The position numbers were made by a program, and so were the translations under genes. Shown in pieces: positions 7,539-15,932 of a stretch of DNA of 50,697 bases. The notes under the pieces are model-generated. The model did no database searches. It was not told the origin of the DNA and was given only the letters and a program-made list of their open reading frames with translations. The stretch is from Anaeromonas frigoriresistens (GTDB taxonomy: Bacteria; Bacillota; Clostridia; Tissierellales; SIT17), in NCBI RefSeq assembly GCF_016820655.1, contig NZ_WSFT01000051.1, positions 1 to 50,697 of the forward strand. The letters are read 5' to 3'. Position 1 is the first letter of the stretch; the number at the start of each line of letters is the position of its first letter.

Positions 7539-8126
7539 GTGAAATTTAAAGCACTATTATTATCAATAGTTTTAGCTGTTGCATTACTTGCAGGATGCGG
7601 AGCTGATGATACTAAAGAAACAAGTGAGCCTCAAACAGAGGAAACAAATGAGGAGGCAACAAACGAAGAAGAAAATAATGAAGAAGAAACAGATGCAACT
7701 ACTACAGCTTCTATCGTAGATGATGAAGATGCATTTAAAGAAGCAATTAGTGCTGATGGTACTTGGATTATTGCTACATTAGATGATTTATCATTTGATG
7801 AAGAACTTGTTCTAGAAGGTGAATTCTATGACAAAGATGATGAATCTAGTGATTTATATCGTAAAATTGGATTATATGAGCAAGATGAAGAGAGAAATGT
7901 AACTGCTAGATATAGTTTAACAGCTCCAAAGTTAACTATTAAAAGTCCAAATGCTAAGATTCAAAGTGGAACATTTGTAGGAGATATCTACGTTGAAGCT
8001 GAAGGATTTAAATTAGTAGATACTAAAGTAGAAGGAAATGTATATTTTGCAAGCGAAGAATACAAAGAGTCTTTTGAGCAAGATGAAAAAAGTGAAGTTA
8101 CTGGAGAAGTAGCAGTACAAGAATAA
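7539..8126 (+). CDS. Acidic lipoprotein of unknown function
   Basis: The GTG start at 7539 is chosen because AGGAGGG lies 8 bases upstream and the protein then begins with a perfect lipoprotein signal: MKFKALLLSIVLAVALLAGC, lipobox LAGC. After the lipidated Cys come about 40 Glu/Thr-rich linker residues and a globular beta-rich domain (TWIIATLDDLSFDEELVLEG, then KLTIKSPNAKIQSGTFVGDIYVEAEG) that resembles short beta-helix or polymer-forming repeats. The mature protein is anchored outside the membrane. I do not recognise a named family. It has its own promoter and terminator. Confidence 0.82.
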   Translation: MKFKALLLSIVLAVALLAGCGADDTKETSEPQTEETNEEATNEEENNEEETDATTTASIVDDEDAFKEAISADGTWIIATLDDLSFDEELVLEGEFYDKDDESSDLYRKIGLYEQDEERNVTARYSLTAPKLTIKSPNAKIQSGTFVGDIYVEAEGFKLVDTKVEGNVYFASEEYKESFEQDEKSEVTGEVAVQE

Positions 8127-8140
8127 TAAAATGATATTTA

Positions 8141-8177
8141 AATACTAGTAGATATATATCTACTAGTATTTTTTTTG
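8141..8177 (+). terminator. Intrinsic terminator after lipoprotein
   Basis: Near-perfect palindrome 8141-8170 (AATACTAGTAGATA against TATCTACTAGTATT) followed by seven Ts. Confidence 0.9.
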
Positions 8178-8197
8178 TTGTAATTTATATTTAATAT

Positions 8198-8227
8198 TTG
8201 ACAATATGATATAATAAAGAGTATAAT
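8198..8227 (+). promoter_or_regulatory. Promoter of the tetR-like gene
   Basis: TTGACA (8198-8203), 18 bp, TATAAT (8222-8227), both hexamers consensus. Confidence 0.7.
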
Positions 8228-8230
8228 GTA

Positions 8231-8245
8231 TTTAACACCGTTAAA
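8231..8245 (+). promoter_or_regulatory. Probable TetR operator
   Basis: Perfect palindrome TTTAAC-ACC-GTTAAA just downstream of the -10 box, covering the expected transcription start of the TetR-family gene. Confidence 0.55.
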
Positions 8246-8277
8246 CATATTAACATAATTAAAAGGAGAAATTATAT

Positions 8278-8892
8278 ATGGGAATTAAAGAACGAAAAGA
8301 ACGGGAAAAAAATGAAAAAAGAGAACTTATATTAAAAGCAGCCAATGAAATAATTAAAGAGGAAGGAATAGAGAAAGTTTCTATCAGAAAAATTGCAAAA
8401 AAAATAGAATATTCACCACCTATTGTATATCATTATTTTAAGAATAAAGAAGATATTATAAATCAGCTTATGATTAAAGGATATGGAAAGATACTTAAAT
8501 CTATTTCTATTGAAGATAAATCAATGATGAATCCAGAAGATAGACTTAGAAAAACAATAAAGAAATACATTTATAGTTCATTAGAAAACTCTGAAGAATA
8601 TAAAAATTTATTACTTAGTGATTCTACTAATATTCTTGAGCATACTTCCATATTGTATAAAGGTGTATCTCAGGATAGAAAAGCAATGGAAATGTTAGTT
8701 GATGTATTAAAAAAAATTTATATTGGAAAAAATATTCAATCAAAAGAATTAGAGTTAGTAGCCCAATCCATCTGGGTATCAATGTTTGGATTAATTATAC
8801 GCTTAATTATTGAAAAAGATATTGGAGAGGATCAAAGGAAGAGACTAATAGATAGTCATGTAGAGTTTATAATGAATGGTATATATTCTTAA
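8278..8892 (+). CDS. TetR/AcrR family transcriptional regulator
   Basis: A 204-residue regulator with an N-terminal TetR HTH: ILKAANEIIKEEGIEKVSIR, then the recognition region YSPPIVYHYFKNKEDII (about residues 42-60). The C-terminal ligand domain is unassigned. AAAAGGAG precedes the ATG. A consensus promoter with a 15-bp palindrome over the start site suggests autoregulation. The following flavodoxin gene could be part of its regulon, though about 120 bp separates them. Confidence 0.92.
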   Translation: MGIKERKEREKNEKRELILKAANEIIKEEGIEKVSIRKIAKKIEYSPPIVYHYFKNKEDIINQLMIKGYGKILKSISIEDKSMMNPEDRLRKTIKKYIYSSLENSEEYKNLLLSDSTNILEHTSILYKGVSQDRKAMEMLVDVLKKIYIGKNIQSKELELVAQSIWVSMFGLIIRLIIEKDIGEDQRKRLIDSHVEFIMNGIYS

Positions 8893-8906
8893 TATATTTA
8901 TCACAT

Positions 8907-8999
8907 ATGTCTCTTGGATTTTTTGCATTTGTTTTATGTGTTATGGGATTTTTGTCAGGAATCTCACTAATTAAGAGGAACCTATGGGGATACTTATAA
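8907..8999 (+). CDS. Possible 30-residue membrane peptide or gene remnant
   Basis: An ATG-initiated 30-codon frame, SLGFFAFVLCVMGFLSGIS then LIKRNLWGYL, gives one hydrophobic helix and a short basic tail. There is no good ribosome binding site, so it may be the end of a lost membrane gene or a translationally coupled small protein between the tetR-like and flavodoxin genes. Confidence 0.3.
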   Translation: MSLGFFAFVLCVMGFLSGISLIKRNLWGYL

Positions 9000-9018
9000 A
9001 AATAAGGGGGTAAAAAGA

Positions 9019-9507
9019 ATGAAAAGTATTATAATTTATTCTACAAAATATGGATGTACTGAGAAAGTAGCTGGGATGATAAAAGATAAGATTGATGGAG
9101 AAGTTCACCTATTTAATATCTCAAAAGAAAAGCCTAATAATATTGATTATTATGACAATATTATTTTAGGTGGTTCAATCTACGTAGGGAAGATTAGAAA
9201 GGATATTAGGAAGTATGCAGAAGAAAATATAGATTTACTTCTTACTAAAAATTTAGGGCTTTTTATATGCGCTGGTCATGTAGATCAAGGAGCTCTCAAA
9301 CAAGAATTAGACACTGCATTTCCAGAAGAATTAAATAACCATGCTACTGTTAAAGAGATATTAGGTTCAGAAGTTAATTTTAGTAAAATGAAGTTTTTAG
9401 ATAAAGCCATAATGAAAAAAGTATCAGGATATACAGAAGATACTTCTAATATTGACAAAAAGGATATAGAAAAATTCGTAAATAAATTTAAAAAATTGAG
9501 CATATAA
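9019..9507 (+). CDS. Flavodoxin-domain protein
   Basis: A 162-residue protein starting IIIYSTKYGCTEKVAGMI, the FMN phosphate-binding loop of flavodoxins, with IILGGSIYVGKIRKDIRKY and LGLFICAG at the isoalloxazine side. The pattern is closest to the Flavodoxin_5/HemG-like group rather than short-chain electron-transfer flavodoxins. AAGGGGG precedes the start. It probably binds FMN and acts in electron transfer; the partner is unknown. The stop codon lies within the shared terminator hairpin. Confidence 0.88.
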   Translation: MKSIIIYSTKYGCTEKVAGMIKDKIDGEVHLFNISKEKPNNIDYYDNIILGGSIYVGKIRKDIRKYAEENIDLLLTKNLGLFICAGHVDQGALKQELDTAFPEELNNHATVKEILGSEVNFSKMKFLDKAIMKKVSGYTEDTSNIDKKDIEKFVNKFKKLSI

Positions 9508-9524
9508 TTATATGCTCAATTTTT
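9491..9524. terminator. Bidirectional terminator overlapping two convergent genes
   Basis: A perfect 17-bp inverted repeat (9491-9507 and 9508-9524) with A- and T-runs. It contains the flavodoxin stop codon and the last codons of the minus-strand membrane gene. Confidence 0.88.
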
Positions 9525-10193
9525 TAAATTTATTTTTTCTTTTATGACTAAATAGTCAGATAATTTGCGTTGTGTGGTTGTATGAGGATCAAAATTTTTC
9601 CACTTGAATATAATATCTAATATATATCCTCCAAAAAATGTTACTATAATAGTTCCTAATCCAACAGTTCCTCCTAATAAAAAACCAATAATAAGTACAG
9701 TAACTTCAATTGCAGGTTTAATATATTTTACATTTATGCCTGTGATTTTTACTAATCCTACCATAAGTCCATCTCTAGGACCAGCACCTAACTCAAAACT
9801 TAAATAGTAAAAAATCCCATAACTTAGAACTATAAGACTAAATAATAAAACAAATATTTTTAATATATAATTTTCTGGGGTTAATGTAAGATTAAAATGG
9901 TCTATTAAATCTATAAACAATCCTATAAAATACATATTGAATATTGTGCCAATACCAGGATATATTCTTAGAAATAAAGAAAATAATATGATTGTTAGAC
10001 CAATTAATTGTGAAACAAAACCAAAACTTAAATTCGTTATTGTAGATAAACCTAAATTTAATGTAGACCATGAGTGCATACCTATTTCTAAGTTTTTCAT
10101 CTGAGCTAACCCATAGGCACAAAATAAAAATGCAAGAAGTAAGCCCGGAAACTTTTTCATGTCTTTAATTAATAATTCCTTATTTATTATCAT
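9516..10193 (-). CDS. YczE/YitT-type integral membrane protein
   Basis: A 225-residue protein with about five to six membrane helices (FPGLLLAFLFCAYGLAQM, IFVLLFSLIVLSYGIFYYLS, VTVLIIGFLLGGTVGLGTII). It carries ELGAGPRDGLMVGL between helices, a motif typical of the YczE/YyaS membrane family. AGAGGTG precedes the ATG. Transport of an unknown substrate is usually assumed. It is monocistronic and convergent with the flavodoxin gene. Confidence 0.85.
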   Translation of the reverse strand: MIINKELLIKDMKKFPGLLLAFLFCAYGLAQMKNLEIGMHSWSTLNLGLSTITNLSFGFVSQLIGLTIILFSLFLRIYPGIGTIFNMYFIGLFIDLIDHFNLTLTPENYILKIFVLLFSLIVLSYGIFYYLSFELGAGPRDGLMVGLVKITGINVKYIKPAIEVTVLIIGFLLGGTVGLGTIIVTFFGGYILDIIFKWKNFDPHTTTQRKLSDYLVIKEKINLKN

Positions 10194-10355
10194 TTATTCA
10201 CCTCTTAATATAGATTTCAATATATTTTATCATATTAGTCTCATAATATCATAATAATTAAATTTATAACTGTAAAAGATATTGATATCATAGTGTAGAT
10301 AGCAACCCTAAAGGGTATATCTATTATAGCATTCACAAGAAAGGACATGATTGAA

Positions 10356-12125
10356 ATGTATGCTATGTTAAAGAATAGTTTGGAGGATTTTTCAAAACTT
10401 TATAAAAAATATATTCTATTTGAATTGATATTTATGATAGTTTCATCCTTTTTATTTGTGCCTTTAATTTCATATATCTATAGCAGGATATTAATATCTA
10501 TGGGTTCTAGATCATTAATAAACAATGATATTTTAAAAATAGTATTATCCTATGAAGGTATTATAGGATTGCTAATAGTTGCAATATTATCGGTTACATT
10601 TATATTTATTGAGTTTGGTGTACTAATAATAATTTCTCAGAAGGAATATTTTGAAAAGGAAATATCTATATTGAATTCTTTTATTACTATTTTGAAAAAA
10701 GTACCTAAAATACTTAGTATTGAAATCTTACCCTTAACAATTCTATTATTATTACTAATACCATTTATTGATTTACCAATGTCATCTGAATTAGTACAAG
10801 ATGTTGATTTGCAGTATTATATCAGAAGAAAAATAATTGATTCGTATAAATATTTAGCTATATATATAACACTAATTTTTTCTTTAGGTTATATATTTTT
10901 AAGATTGATATTTACTTTCCATTGTATAGTAATAGAAGGTAAATCTACATTAGAATCTATAAAATGTAGCTGGGAATTAACAGATGATAATGAAATAAGT
11001 ATATTAATTAAATTAATATTATTTAATTCTATAATTGTTATGTTTGGATTTTTCATTATATCTTCATTAACTTTTATTACAAATGAAATTCAATATACTA
11101 TAAATAGTAATTATTTAAAAGAACTTTTCATTACTTTATCAGGTTATGTTACCTACGCACTAATATTATTATTACTGCCAGTTAATGTAATATTTATTAC
11201 TAGATTATATTATAGTCGAAATCTTAAAATAGAAGGAAAAGTGACTGATAAATTAGTACCTTATACAAACTATTCTATAAGTAAATTAGAAAATAAATTT
11301 TATAATTTACTATATAACAGAAGACATATTGTAATATTAATATCTATAGTTGCTTTAATTATTACTTTTTCTATTAACTATTTTTTAAATAAAGATATTA
11401 TGTATTTAGGAAGAAATATTTCTGTAGCTGGACATAGAGGAGATATGGTTAGTGCTCCAGAAAACTCTCTAAGTAGTATCAGGTCTGCATTAAATAAAAA
11501 TATAAAATATATAGAAGTAGATGTCCAAACTACAAAAGATGGTATTGTAATTTTATACCATGATATTAATTTGAGAAGATTAGCAGGACTTTCAAAAAAC
11601 ATTTCAGAATTAACCTATATAGAACTATCGGAGATAGATATAGGAGCTGGATTTTCTAATAAATTTGAAGGTGAACGTATTCCTACTTTAGATGATACTT
11701 TAGAAGAAGTCAAAGGAAAAGCTCAACTTATAATAGAATTAAAAGCATATAATAGTAATGATGAATTAGTAGAAAAGGTTATCAATATAATAGAGGAAAA
11801 CAATATGGAGAGTGAAGTTTATATACAATCTTTTGATTACAATCTTTTAAAAAAAGTAAGAAGTATTAATAACAATATTAAAATAGGACAAATAATGTAT
11901 ATTGCAGCTGGAGATTTATCATATTTAGATGTGGACTTCTATTCCATAGAGAAGAGTATGTTATCGAATAAGATTATACAACATGGTAGAAGTAATAATA
12001 GGGAAATATGGGTATGGACTGTTAATAATGAGGATAATATAAAAGAAACATTAAAATATGATATAGATGGAATAATAACCGATTATCCATTAAAGGTAAA
12101 AGAGATTATTGAATTTAGTTTCTAA
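10356..12125 (+). CDS. Membrane-anchored glycerophosphodiester phosphodiesterase
   Basis: A 589-residue protein. Residues 1-330 form the GPDPase_memb region with about seven to eight membrane helices; residues 345-589 are a GDPD domain with VAGHRGDMVSAPENS (HR..PEN), YIEVDVQTTKDG (E.D metal ligands), YHDINLRRLAG and WVWTVNNEDN near the end. GDPDs hydrolyse glycerophosphodiesters to sn-glycerol 3-phosphate and an alcohol; the membrane form may act on lipids or teichoic acid. The Met at 10356 is chosen because AAGGA at 10341 is too close to the ATG at 10347. Confidence 0.92.
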   Translation: MYAMLKNSLEDFSKLYKKYILFELIFMIVSSFLFVPLISYIYSRILISMGSRSLINNDILKIVLSYEGIIGLLIVAILSVTFIFIEFGVLIIISQKEYFEKEISILNSFITILKKVPKILSIEILPLTILLLLLIPFIDLPMSSELVQDVDLQYYIRRKIIDSYKYLAIYITLIFSLGYIFLRLIFTFHCIVIEGKSTLESIKCSWELTDDNEISILIKLILFNSIIVMFGFFIISSLTFITNEIQYTINSNYLKELFITLSGYVTYALILLLLPVNVIFITRLYYSRNLKIEGKVTDKLVPYTNYSISKLENKFYNLLYNRRHIVILISIVALIITFSINYFLNKDIMYLGRNISVAGHRGDMVSAPENSLSSIRSALNKNIKYIEVDVQTTKDGIVILYHDINLRRLAGLSKNISELTYIELSEIDIGAGFSNKFEGERIPTLDDTLEEVKGKAQLIIELKAYNSNDELVEKVINIIEENNMESEVYIQSFDYNLLKKVRSINNNIKIGQIMYIAAGDLSYLDVDFYSIEKSMLSNKIIQHGRSNNREIWVWTVNNEDNIKETLKYDIDGIITDYPLKVKEIIEFSF

Positions 12126-12214
12126 TCTTTTTAAAACTCTATTATAATAATCTAGTAAGAATAATTTATATATTAATATACAAATAATATTATAAATTAT
12201 TTGGAGGAATAAAA

Positions 12215-12274
12215 ATGCAAATAGAACCCTTTCTAATTACAAGGAAAATTAAATATACAAAACACAGTCTCTAA
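12215..12274 (+). CDS. 19-codon leader-like peptide ending inside a terminator hairpin
   Basis: TTGGAGGAATAAAA precedes an ATG and 19 codons (MQIEPFLITRKIKYTKHSL). The stop falls in the left arm and loop of the terminator hairpin. A strong ribosome binding site on so short a frame suggests a leader peptide or the stub of a deleted gene. The next gene begins about 190 bp downstream. Confidence 0.35.
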   Translation: MQIEPFLITRKIKYTKHSL

Positions 12275-12293
12275 TTAGAGGCTGTATTTTGTA
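12256..12293 (+). terminator. Terminator or attenuator hairpin before degV
   Basis: Arms 12256-12271 (TACAAAACACAGTCTC) and 12278-12293 (GAGGCTGTATTTTGTA) pair with minor mismatch and end in TTTTG. The rest of the 338-bp gap holds only AT-rich sequence. Confidence 0.7.
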
Positions 12294-12463
12294 TGGGTTT
12301 TAAAAAAATTGGGTATATATAAATATATGATATATTATTTGGATTTTATTGTAGATTAATATGGTAATTGGTCATAATATGATATACTAAATGAATCTAG
12401 CAAATTTAGTTACTATACATAAATATTAATAAATGAATAGGAAAAAAGTAAGGAGGAATAAAA

Positions 12464-13309
12464 ATGTCTAAAATTGCATTAGTTACTGACTCAACATGTG
12501 ATCTACCTCAAGAGATTATAAAAAGGTACGATATAAAAATATTACCATTGAAGGTGATATATTCAAATGCAGAATATAAAGATAGAGTAGATATCACACC
12601 TGAAGAGATATATTCTAGATTTGATGAAGAGATACCAAAAACTTCTTTACCATCCCTAGGTGAGTGTATTGATTTATTTAATAAGTTAGAAAGTGAAGGG
12701 TATACTCATCTAATAGTTACAACTATTTCTAGCGGGTTAAGTGGTACTATTAATATGATAAGAAATGCAAAAAGCGCAATAGAAAATCTCGTGATTGAGA
12801 TTATAGACTCTAAATCTTTAAGTATGGGACTAGGTTATCCTGTACTAGAAGGAGCAAAAGAACTAGAGAAGACTAAAGATTATCATAAGACCATAAAGAA
12901 AATAAAAGAAGTGATTTCTAGAACAGATACATATTATGTTGTTAAAACATTAGAGTATCTTAAAAAGGGTGGAAGAATAGGCAGAGTTGAAGGTACGATA
13001 GGAGATCTATTAAGAATAAAACCCATTATATCAATAAATGAAGAAGGCGTATATTATACCTATAAAAAGATTAGAGGAAGAAAAAGATCTTTAAAAGCTT
13101 TATATAATTTAGTTAAAGAAAGAGCGGAAAAATGCATGATAAATGTGGCAGTTGCCCATGGAGATGCCTACGATGAAGGAATAGATCTGTTAGATAAGAT
13201 AAAGAAAATAAAAAACGTTAAGGAAGTAACTTTAACTCAGATTAGTCCAGTCTTAGTAGTCCATACAGGTCCAGGCCTTGTGGGGGTTATTGTTTCTGAT
13301 CGTATATAA
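12464..13309 (+). CDS. DegV family fatty-acid-binding protein
   Basis: A 281-residue protein with the DegV start IALVTDSTCDLP, then SLPSLGECIDLF, TTISSGLSGTINMIRNAKSA (Ser contacting the fatty-acid carboxylate), LEYLKKGGRIGRVEG and a C-terminal HTGPGLVGVIV. DegV/FakB proteins bind fatty acids and present them to the FakA kinase for phospholipid synthesis; no FakA is adjacent. AAGGAGG precedes the start. The small membrane gene 20 bp downstream may be co-transcribed. Confidence 0.95.
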   Translation: MSKIALVTDSTCDLPQEIIKRYDIKILPLKVIYSNAEYKDRVDITPEEIYSRFDEEIPKTSLPSLGECIDLFNKLESEGYTHLIVTTISSGLSGTINMIRNAKSAIENLVIEIIDSKSLSMGLGYPVLEGAKELEKTKDYHKTIKKIKEVISRTDTYYVVKTLEYLKKGGRIGRVEGTIGDLLRIKPIISINEEGVYYTYKKIRGRKRSLKALYNLVKERAEKCMINVAVAHGDAYDEGIDLLDKIKKIKNVKEVTLTQISPVLVVHTGPGLVGVIVSDRI

Positions 13310-13330
13310 CTATCATAAATAGGGGATTTT

Positions 13331-13633
13331 ATGTCTTATTTTATTAGAGTAGTCTTCTTTATAGGGATAGGTATAATTCTATTATTTATATTGTCTTTGA
13401 TTGGATTTTATTTATATAGAAAAAGACAATTAGATAAAATTAAGATAATTAAATTTATAAACGATAATGAAAAAACCTTTTCAACTTATAATATTCATAA
13501 TAATATTTTTAAAAACAAAAAAGCAAGCTATGTAATAAGTTTATTGCAAGAGCTTGAAAATGAAAATATTATAAAACGGATAGAGATAGGAAATTCAGAA
13601 GAAAATGGACTTTGGGAGCATATTCAAGGATAA
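13331..13633 (+). CDS. Small membrane protein with C-terminal helix-turn-helix-like region
   Basis: A 100-residue protein with one N-terminal membrane helix (VVFFIGIGIILLFILSLIGFYLY) and a basic, helical C-terminal part (KASYVISLLQELENENIIKR) that looks like the second half of a small winged helix. No family is recognised. It is 21 bp downstream of degV and followed by a terminator. Confidence 0.7.
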   Translation: MSYFIRVVFFIGIGIILLFILSLIGFYLYRKRQLDKIKIIKFINDNEKTFSTYNIHNNIFKNKKASYVISLLQELENENIIKRIEIGNSEENGLWEHIQG

Positions 13634-13634
13634 T

Positions 13635-13675
13635 AAAAAATCCACTTTAAATTGTAATTTAGAGTGGATTTTTTT
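13635..13675 (+). terminator. Intrinsic terminator after the degV unit
   Basis: AAAAAATCCACT pairs with AGTGGATTTTTT around an AT-rich loop. Confidence 0.85.
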
Positions 13676-13722
13676 GTTGTTCTAGGGAAAATTATAATAA
13701 TAACATAGAAAGGAGATTATTT

Positions 13723-13884
13723 ATGGATAAAAATTCGAAAGATAGTTTTAATGATAGAGATATAGATAATCCATATTTTTATCAACATCAAGAAGAAGAT
13801 GTAAAACTCATGGATAGAAATATGATTAAAGAAGAAAAAGAGAAAAGAAAAAATAAAACTAACAAATTTAATAAAAAGAATTAA
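13723..13884 (+). CDS. Small charged hypothetical protein (53 aa)
   Basis: AAAGGAGATTATTT precedes the ATG. The protein has an acidic first half (DSFNDRDIDNPYFYQHQEED) and a Lys/Asn-rich tail (KEEKEKRKNKTNKFNKKN), with no Cys and no membrane helix. I do not recognise it. It is short, highly charged and has a proper ribosome binding site between two terminators, so an expressed small protein is likely; a spore role would be a guess. Confidence 0.6.
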   Translation: MDKNSKDSFNDRDIDNPYFYQHQEEDVKLMDRNMIKEEKEKRKNKTNKFNKKN

Positions 13885-13890
13885 TAAAGA

Positions 13891-13934
13891 TAAATAAAAA
13901 TCTTTAAAACATATGTTTTAAAGATTTTTATTTA
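13891..13934. terminator. Bidirectional terminator, 20-bp perfect stem
   Basis: Arms 13891-13910 and 13915-13934 are perfect complements with loop ATAT. It ends the small plus-strand gene and overlaps the stop codon of the minus-strand threonine synthase gene. Confidence 0.92.
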
Positions 13935-15046
13935 TCAGACTTTAACCCTGACCCGCATAGAGGAATTATAACCTTACCTTTTATTTTATTATTCTTATTA
14001 TACTCTAGAAATGCAGCATATGTAGCTGCTGTAGTAGGTTCTACATAAAATCCAATTTTTGACAGCTTGTTTTTAGCTTCGATTATTTTATCTTCAGGAG
14101 CTAAGATAATAGTGCCTTTTGTCTCTTTAATTGCTTTAATGATCTGACTACCTCGCATAGGATTAGCTATAGCTATTCCTTCTGCTATTGTTCCAGTATT
14201 TACTACTGAAGATACTGTGTTATTATTTGTGTTAAAAGCATTATATATAGGAGCACATCCTTCTGTTTGAACAGCGATTATTTTAGGTAACTTTTTAATT
14301 AATTTACTATATAGTAGTTCTCTAAATCCATAATAACATCCCAATAATAATGTACCATTTCCTACAGGAACTATTATGTTTTCTGGTATATCTCCATTTA
14401 ATTGTTCCCAAATTTCATAAGCATATGTTTTTGTCCCCTGATAAAAGAGAGGATTATACACATGACTGGCATAAAACCCTTCTCCATTAGCAATAGCATT
14501 AAGAGCAGCTTTTGCAGTATCTTCTCGAGAGCCCTTTATTATATGTACATTTGCTCCATGGGAAGAAATTTGTTTTATTTTTTTTGAGGAAGTATTTTCT
14601 GGTACATATATATCACATTTAATACCAGCTCTACTAGCATAGGCAGCTATTGAATTACCAGCATTACCACTACTATCTTGTATGACCTTTGTCACACCTA
14701 ATTCTTTAGCCTTTGATATTAGTACTGCAGCACCTCTATCTTTAAATGAAGAGGTAGGCATCATATAATCTAATTTAACTAAAATATCGTTATTATGTGG
14801 ATATAAAGGAACGATAGCCGTTAACCCTTCTCCCATGCTAACCATCTTCCATAGATTAGTATTATGTGAAAAAGGTAATACATCGAGATACCTGAACATA
14901 CTCCACTCATTAGAGAGAATTAAATCTCTTGAAAAAATATACTGTGTCTTTTTTAAATCAAATAAACCACCACATTGGCATTTATAAATTTCATTAGATA
15001 AATTATACTCTTTGTGACAATCGGAGCAAATATACTTTAAATTCAT
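13928..15046 (-). CDS. thrC: Threonine synthase
   Basis: A 372-residue PLP enzyme converting O-phosphohomoserine to threonine. It starts with a zinc-ribbon-like segment (YICSDCHKEYN and YKCQCGGLFDL), then MGEGLTAIVPL, the PLP lysine in SSFKDRGAAV, DSSGNAGNSIAAYA, VPVGNGTLLLG for phosphate binding, and C-terminal VEPTTAATYAAF and IPLCGSGLKS. GGGAGGT precedes the ATG. It stands alone, without hom or thrB. Some pyridoxal-dependent beta-lyases share this fold, but the zinc-ribbon start and length favour ThrC. Confidence 0.88.
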   Translation of the reverse strand: MNLKYICSDCHKEYNLSNEIYKCQCGGLFDLKKTQYIFSRDLILSNEWSMFRYLDVLPFSHNTNLWKMVSMGEGLTAIVPLYPHNNDILVKLDYMMPTSSFKDRGAAVLISKAKELGVTKVIQDSSGNAGNSIAAYASRAGIKCDIYVPENTSSKKIKQISSHGANVHIIKGSREDTAKAALNAIANGEGFYASHVYNPLFYQGTKTYAYEIWEQLNGDIPENIIVPVGNGTLLLGCYYGFRELLYSKLIKKLPKIIAVQTEGCAPIYNAFNTNNNTVSSVVNTGTIAEGIAIANPMRGSQIIKAIKETKGTIILAPEDKIIEAKNKLSKIGFYVEPTTAATYAAFLEYNKNNKIKGKVIIPLCGSGLKSDK

Positions 15047-15134
15047 AAATTAACCTCCCAAAATTAAATTATAGATTTATTATATCATTATTTTATGAAG
15101 CAATAATTTGATTATTTAAAGTTTAATAAAACAA

Positions 15135-15170
15135 TAAAATAATGGTTGGAATTACCCAACCATTATTTTA
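15135..15170 (-). terminator. Intrinsic terminator overlapping the selenoprotein stop
   Basis: A perfect 15-bp stem (15135-15149 with 15156-15170) contains the stop codon of the minus-strand gene and is followed on that strand by a T-rich stretch. Confidence 0.85.
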
Positions 15171-15754
15171 TCAAATAATTTTTTGAAAACATCTATCGGT
15201 TGTGCTCCTACGATAATATGTTCATTATTTATTATGAAGGTAGGAGTACTATTTATGTTCATACTATGAGCTAGCTGTGAGTACTCATTTAAATTATTTA
15301 CGAATTTTCTTTCTTCTATAGCTTTATGAAGTTTTTTACTCTCTAAACCTATTTTAGAACCTATACCTTTTAAGACATTAATATCTCCAATATTTTTAGA
15401 ATCTCTGAAATATGCACTCATTAAGCCTCTATGATACTCATCAAACTTTCCAATACTTCTTGCATATTCTGCAGCTTCCAATGAATTATGTGAGTTTGGC
15501 ATATGATTTAAATGGCCAAATGTAATATTATATTTTGAACCAGAGTGTTCTAGATTGTCTTTCATTTTTTTTAGATTAATCTCTCCAAATTTATCATTAA
15601 GATTTATTCCTTCTAAAGGAGTTTCTGGGTGGATTTCTAATCCCAACCAAGTGTCTTCAATATCGTATTCCTTTTTTAATTCGTCGACTATACCTAAGCC
15701 TATATAGCAAAATGGTCAAATATAGTCTGAAAATATTTTAATATTTATTGGCAT
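15152..15754 (-). CDS. Selenocysteine-containing FrnE/DsbA-like thioredoxin-fold protein
   Basis: The gene starts at an ATG (15754) after AGGAGGT and reads MPINIKIFSDYI, then in-frame TGA at 15718-15716, then PFCYIGLGIVDELKK without interruption to the stop, 200 residues in all. The family motif is DYxCPWCYIG, so UGA replaces exactly the first Cys of CxxC, giving UPFC. Downstream are AEYARSIGKFDEYHRGL and a cis-Pro region INSTPTFIINN, both typical of DSBA/FrnE proteins (PF01323). A hairpin follows the UGA. Dithiol/selenolthiol oxidoreductase activity is inferred. A plain nonsense mutation is less likely because the rest of the frame is intact. Confidence 0.82.
15688..15707 (-). promoter_or_regulatory. 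Candidate bacterial SECIS hairpin
   Basis: Eight bases after the UGA, CTATAT pairs with GTATAG around an 8-nt loop with G in its second position. The loop begins about 15 nt from the UGA, near the usual bacterial SECIS distance. The stem is AU-rich and weak, so the assignment is tentative. Confidence 0.4.
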
Positions 15755-15932
15755 TTTTTTTACCTCCTATAAGTTCTGTCTATAATTATTACCCAGGTGC
15801 TAACATTAGAAACATATTTAAAAATATATCTTATATAAAATTTATGTAGCTATTTGTAGGGTAAATAAGAGATAATATATTAATGATAATATTCATTAAT
15901 AAAAAAGAAGAATTTCTTTAGGAGGAAAAATT

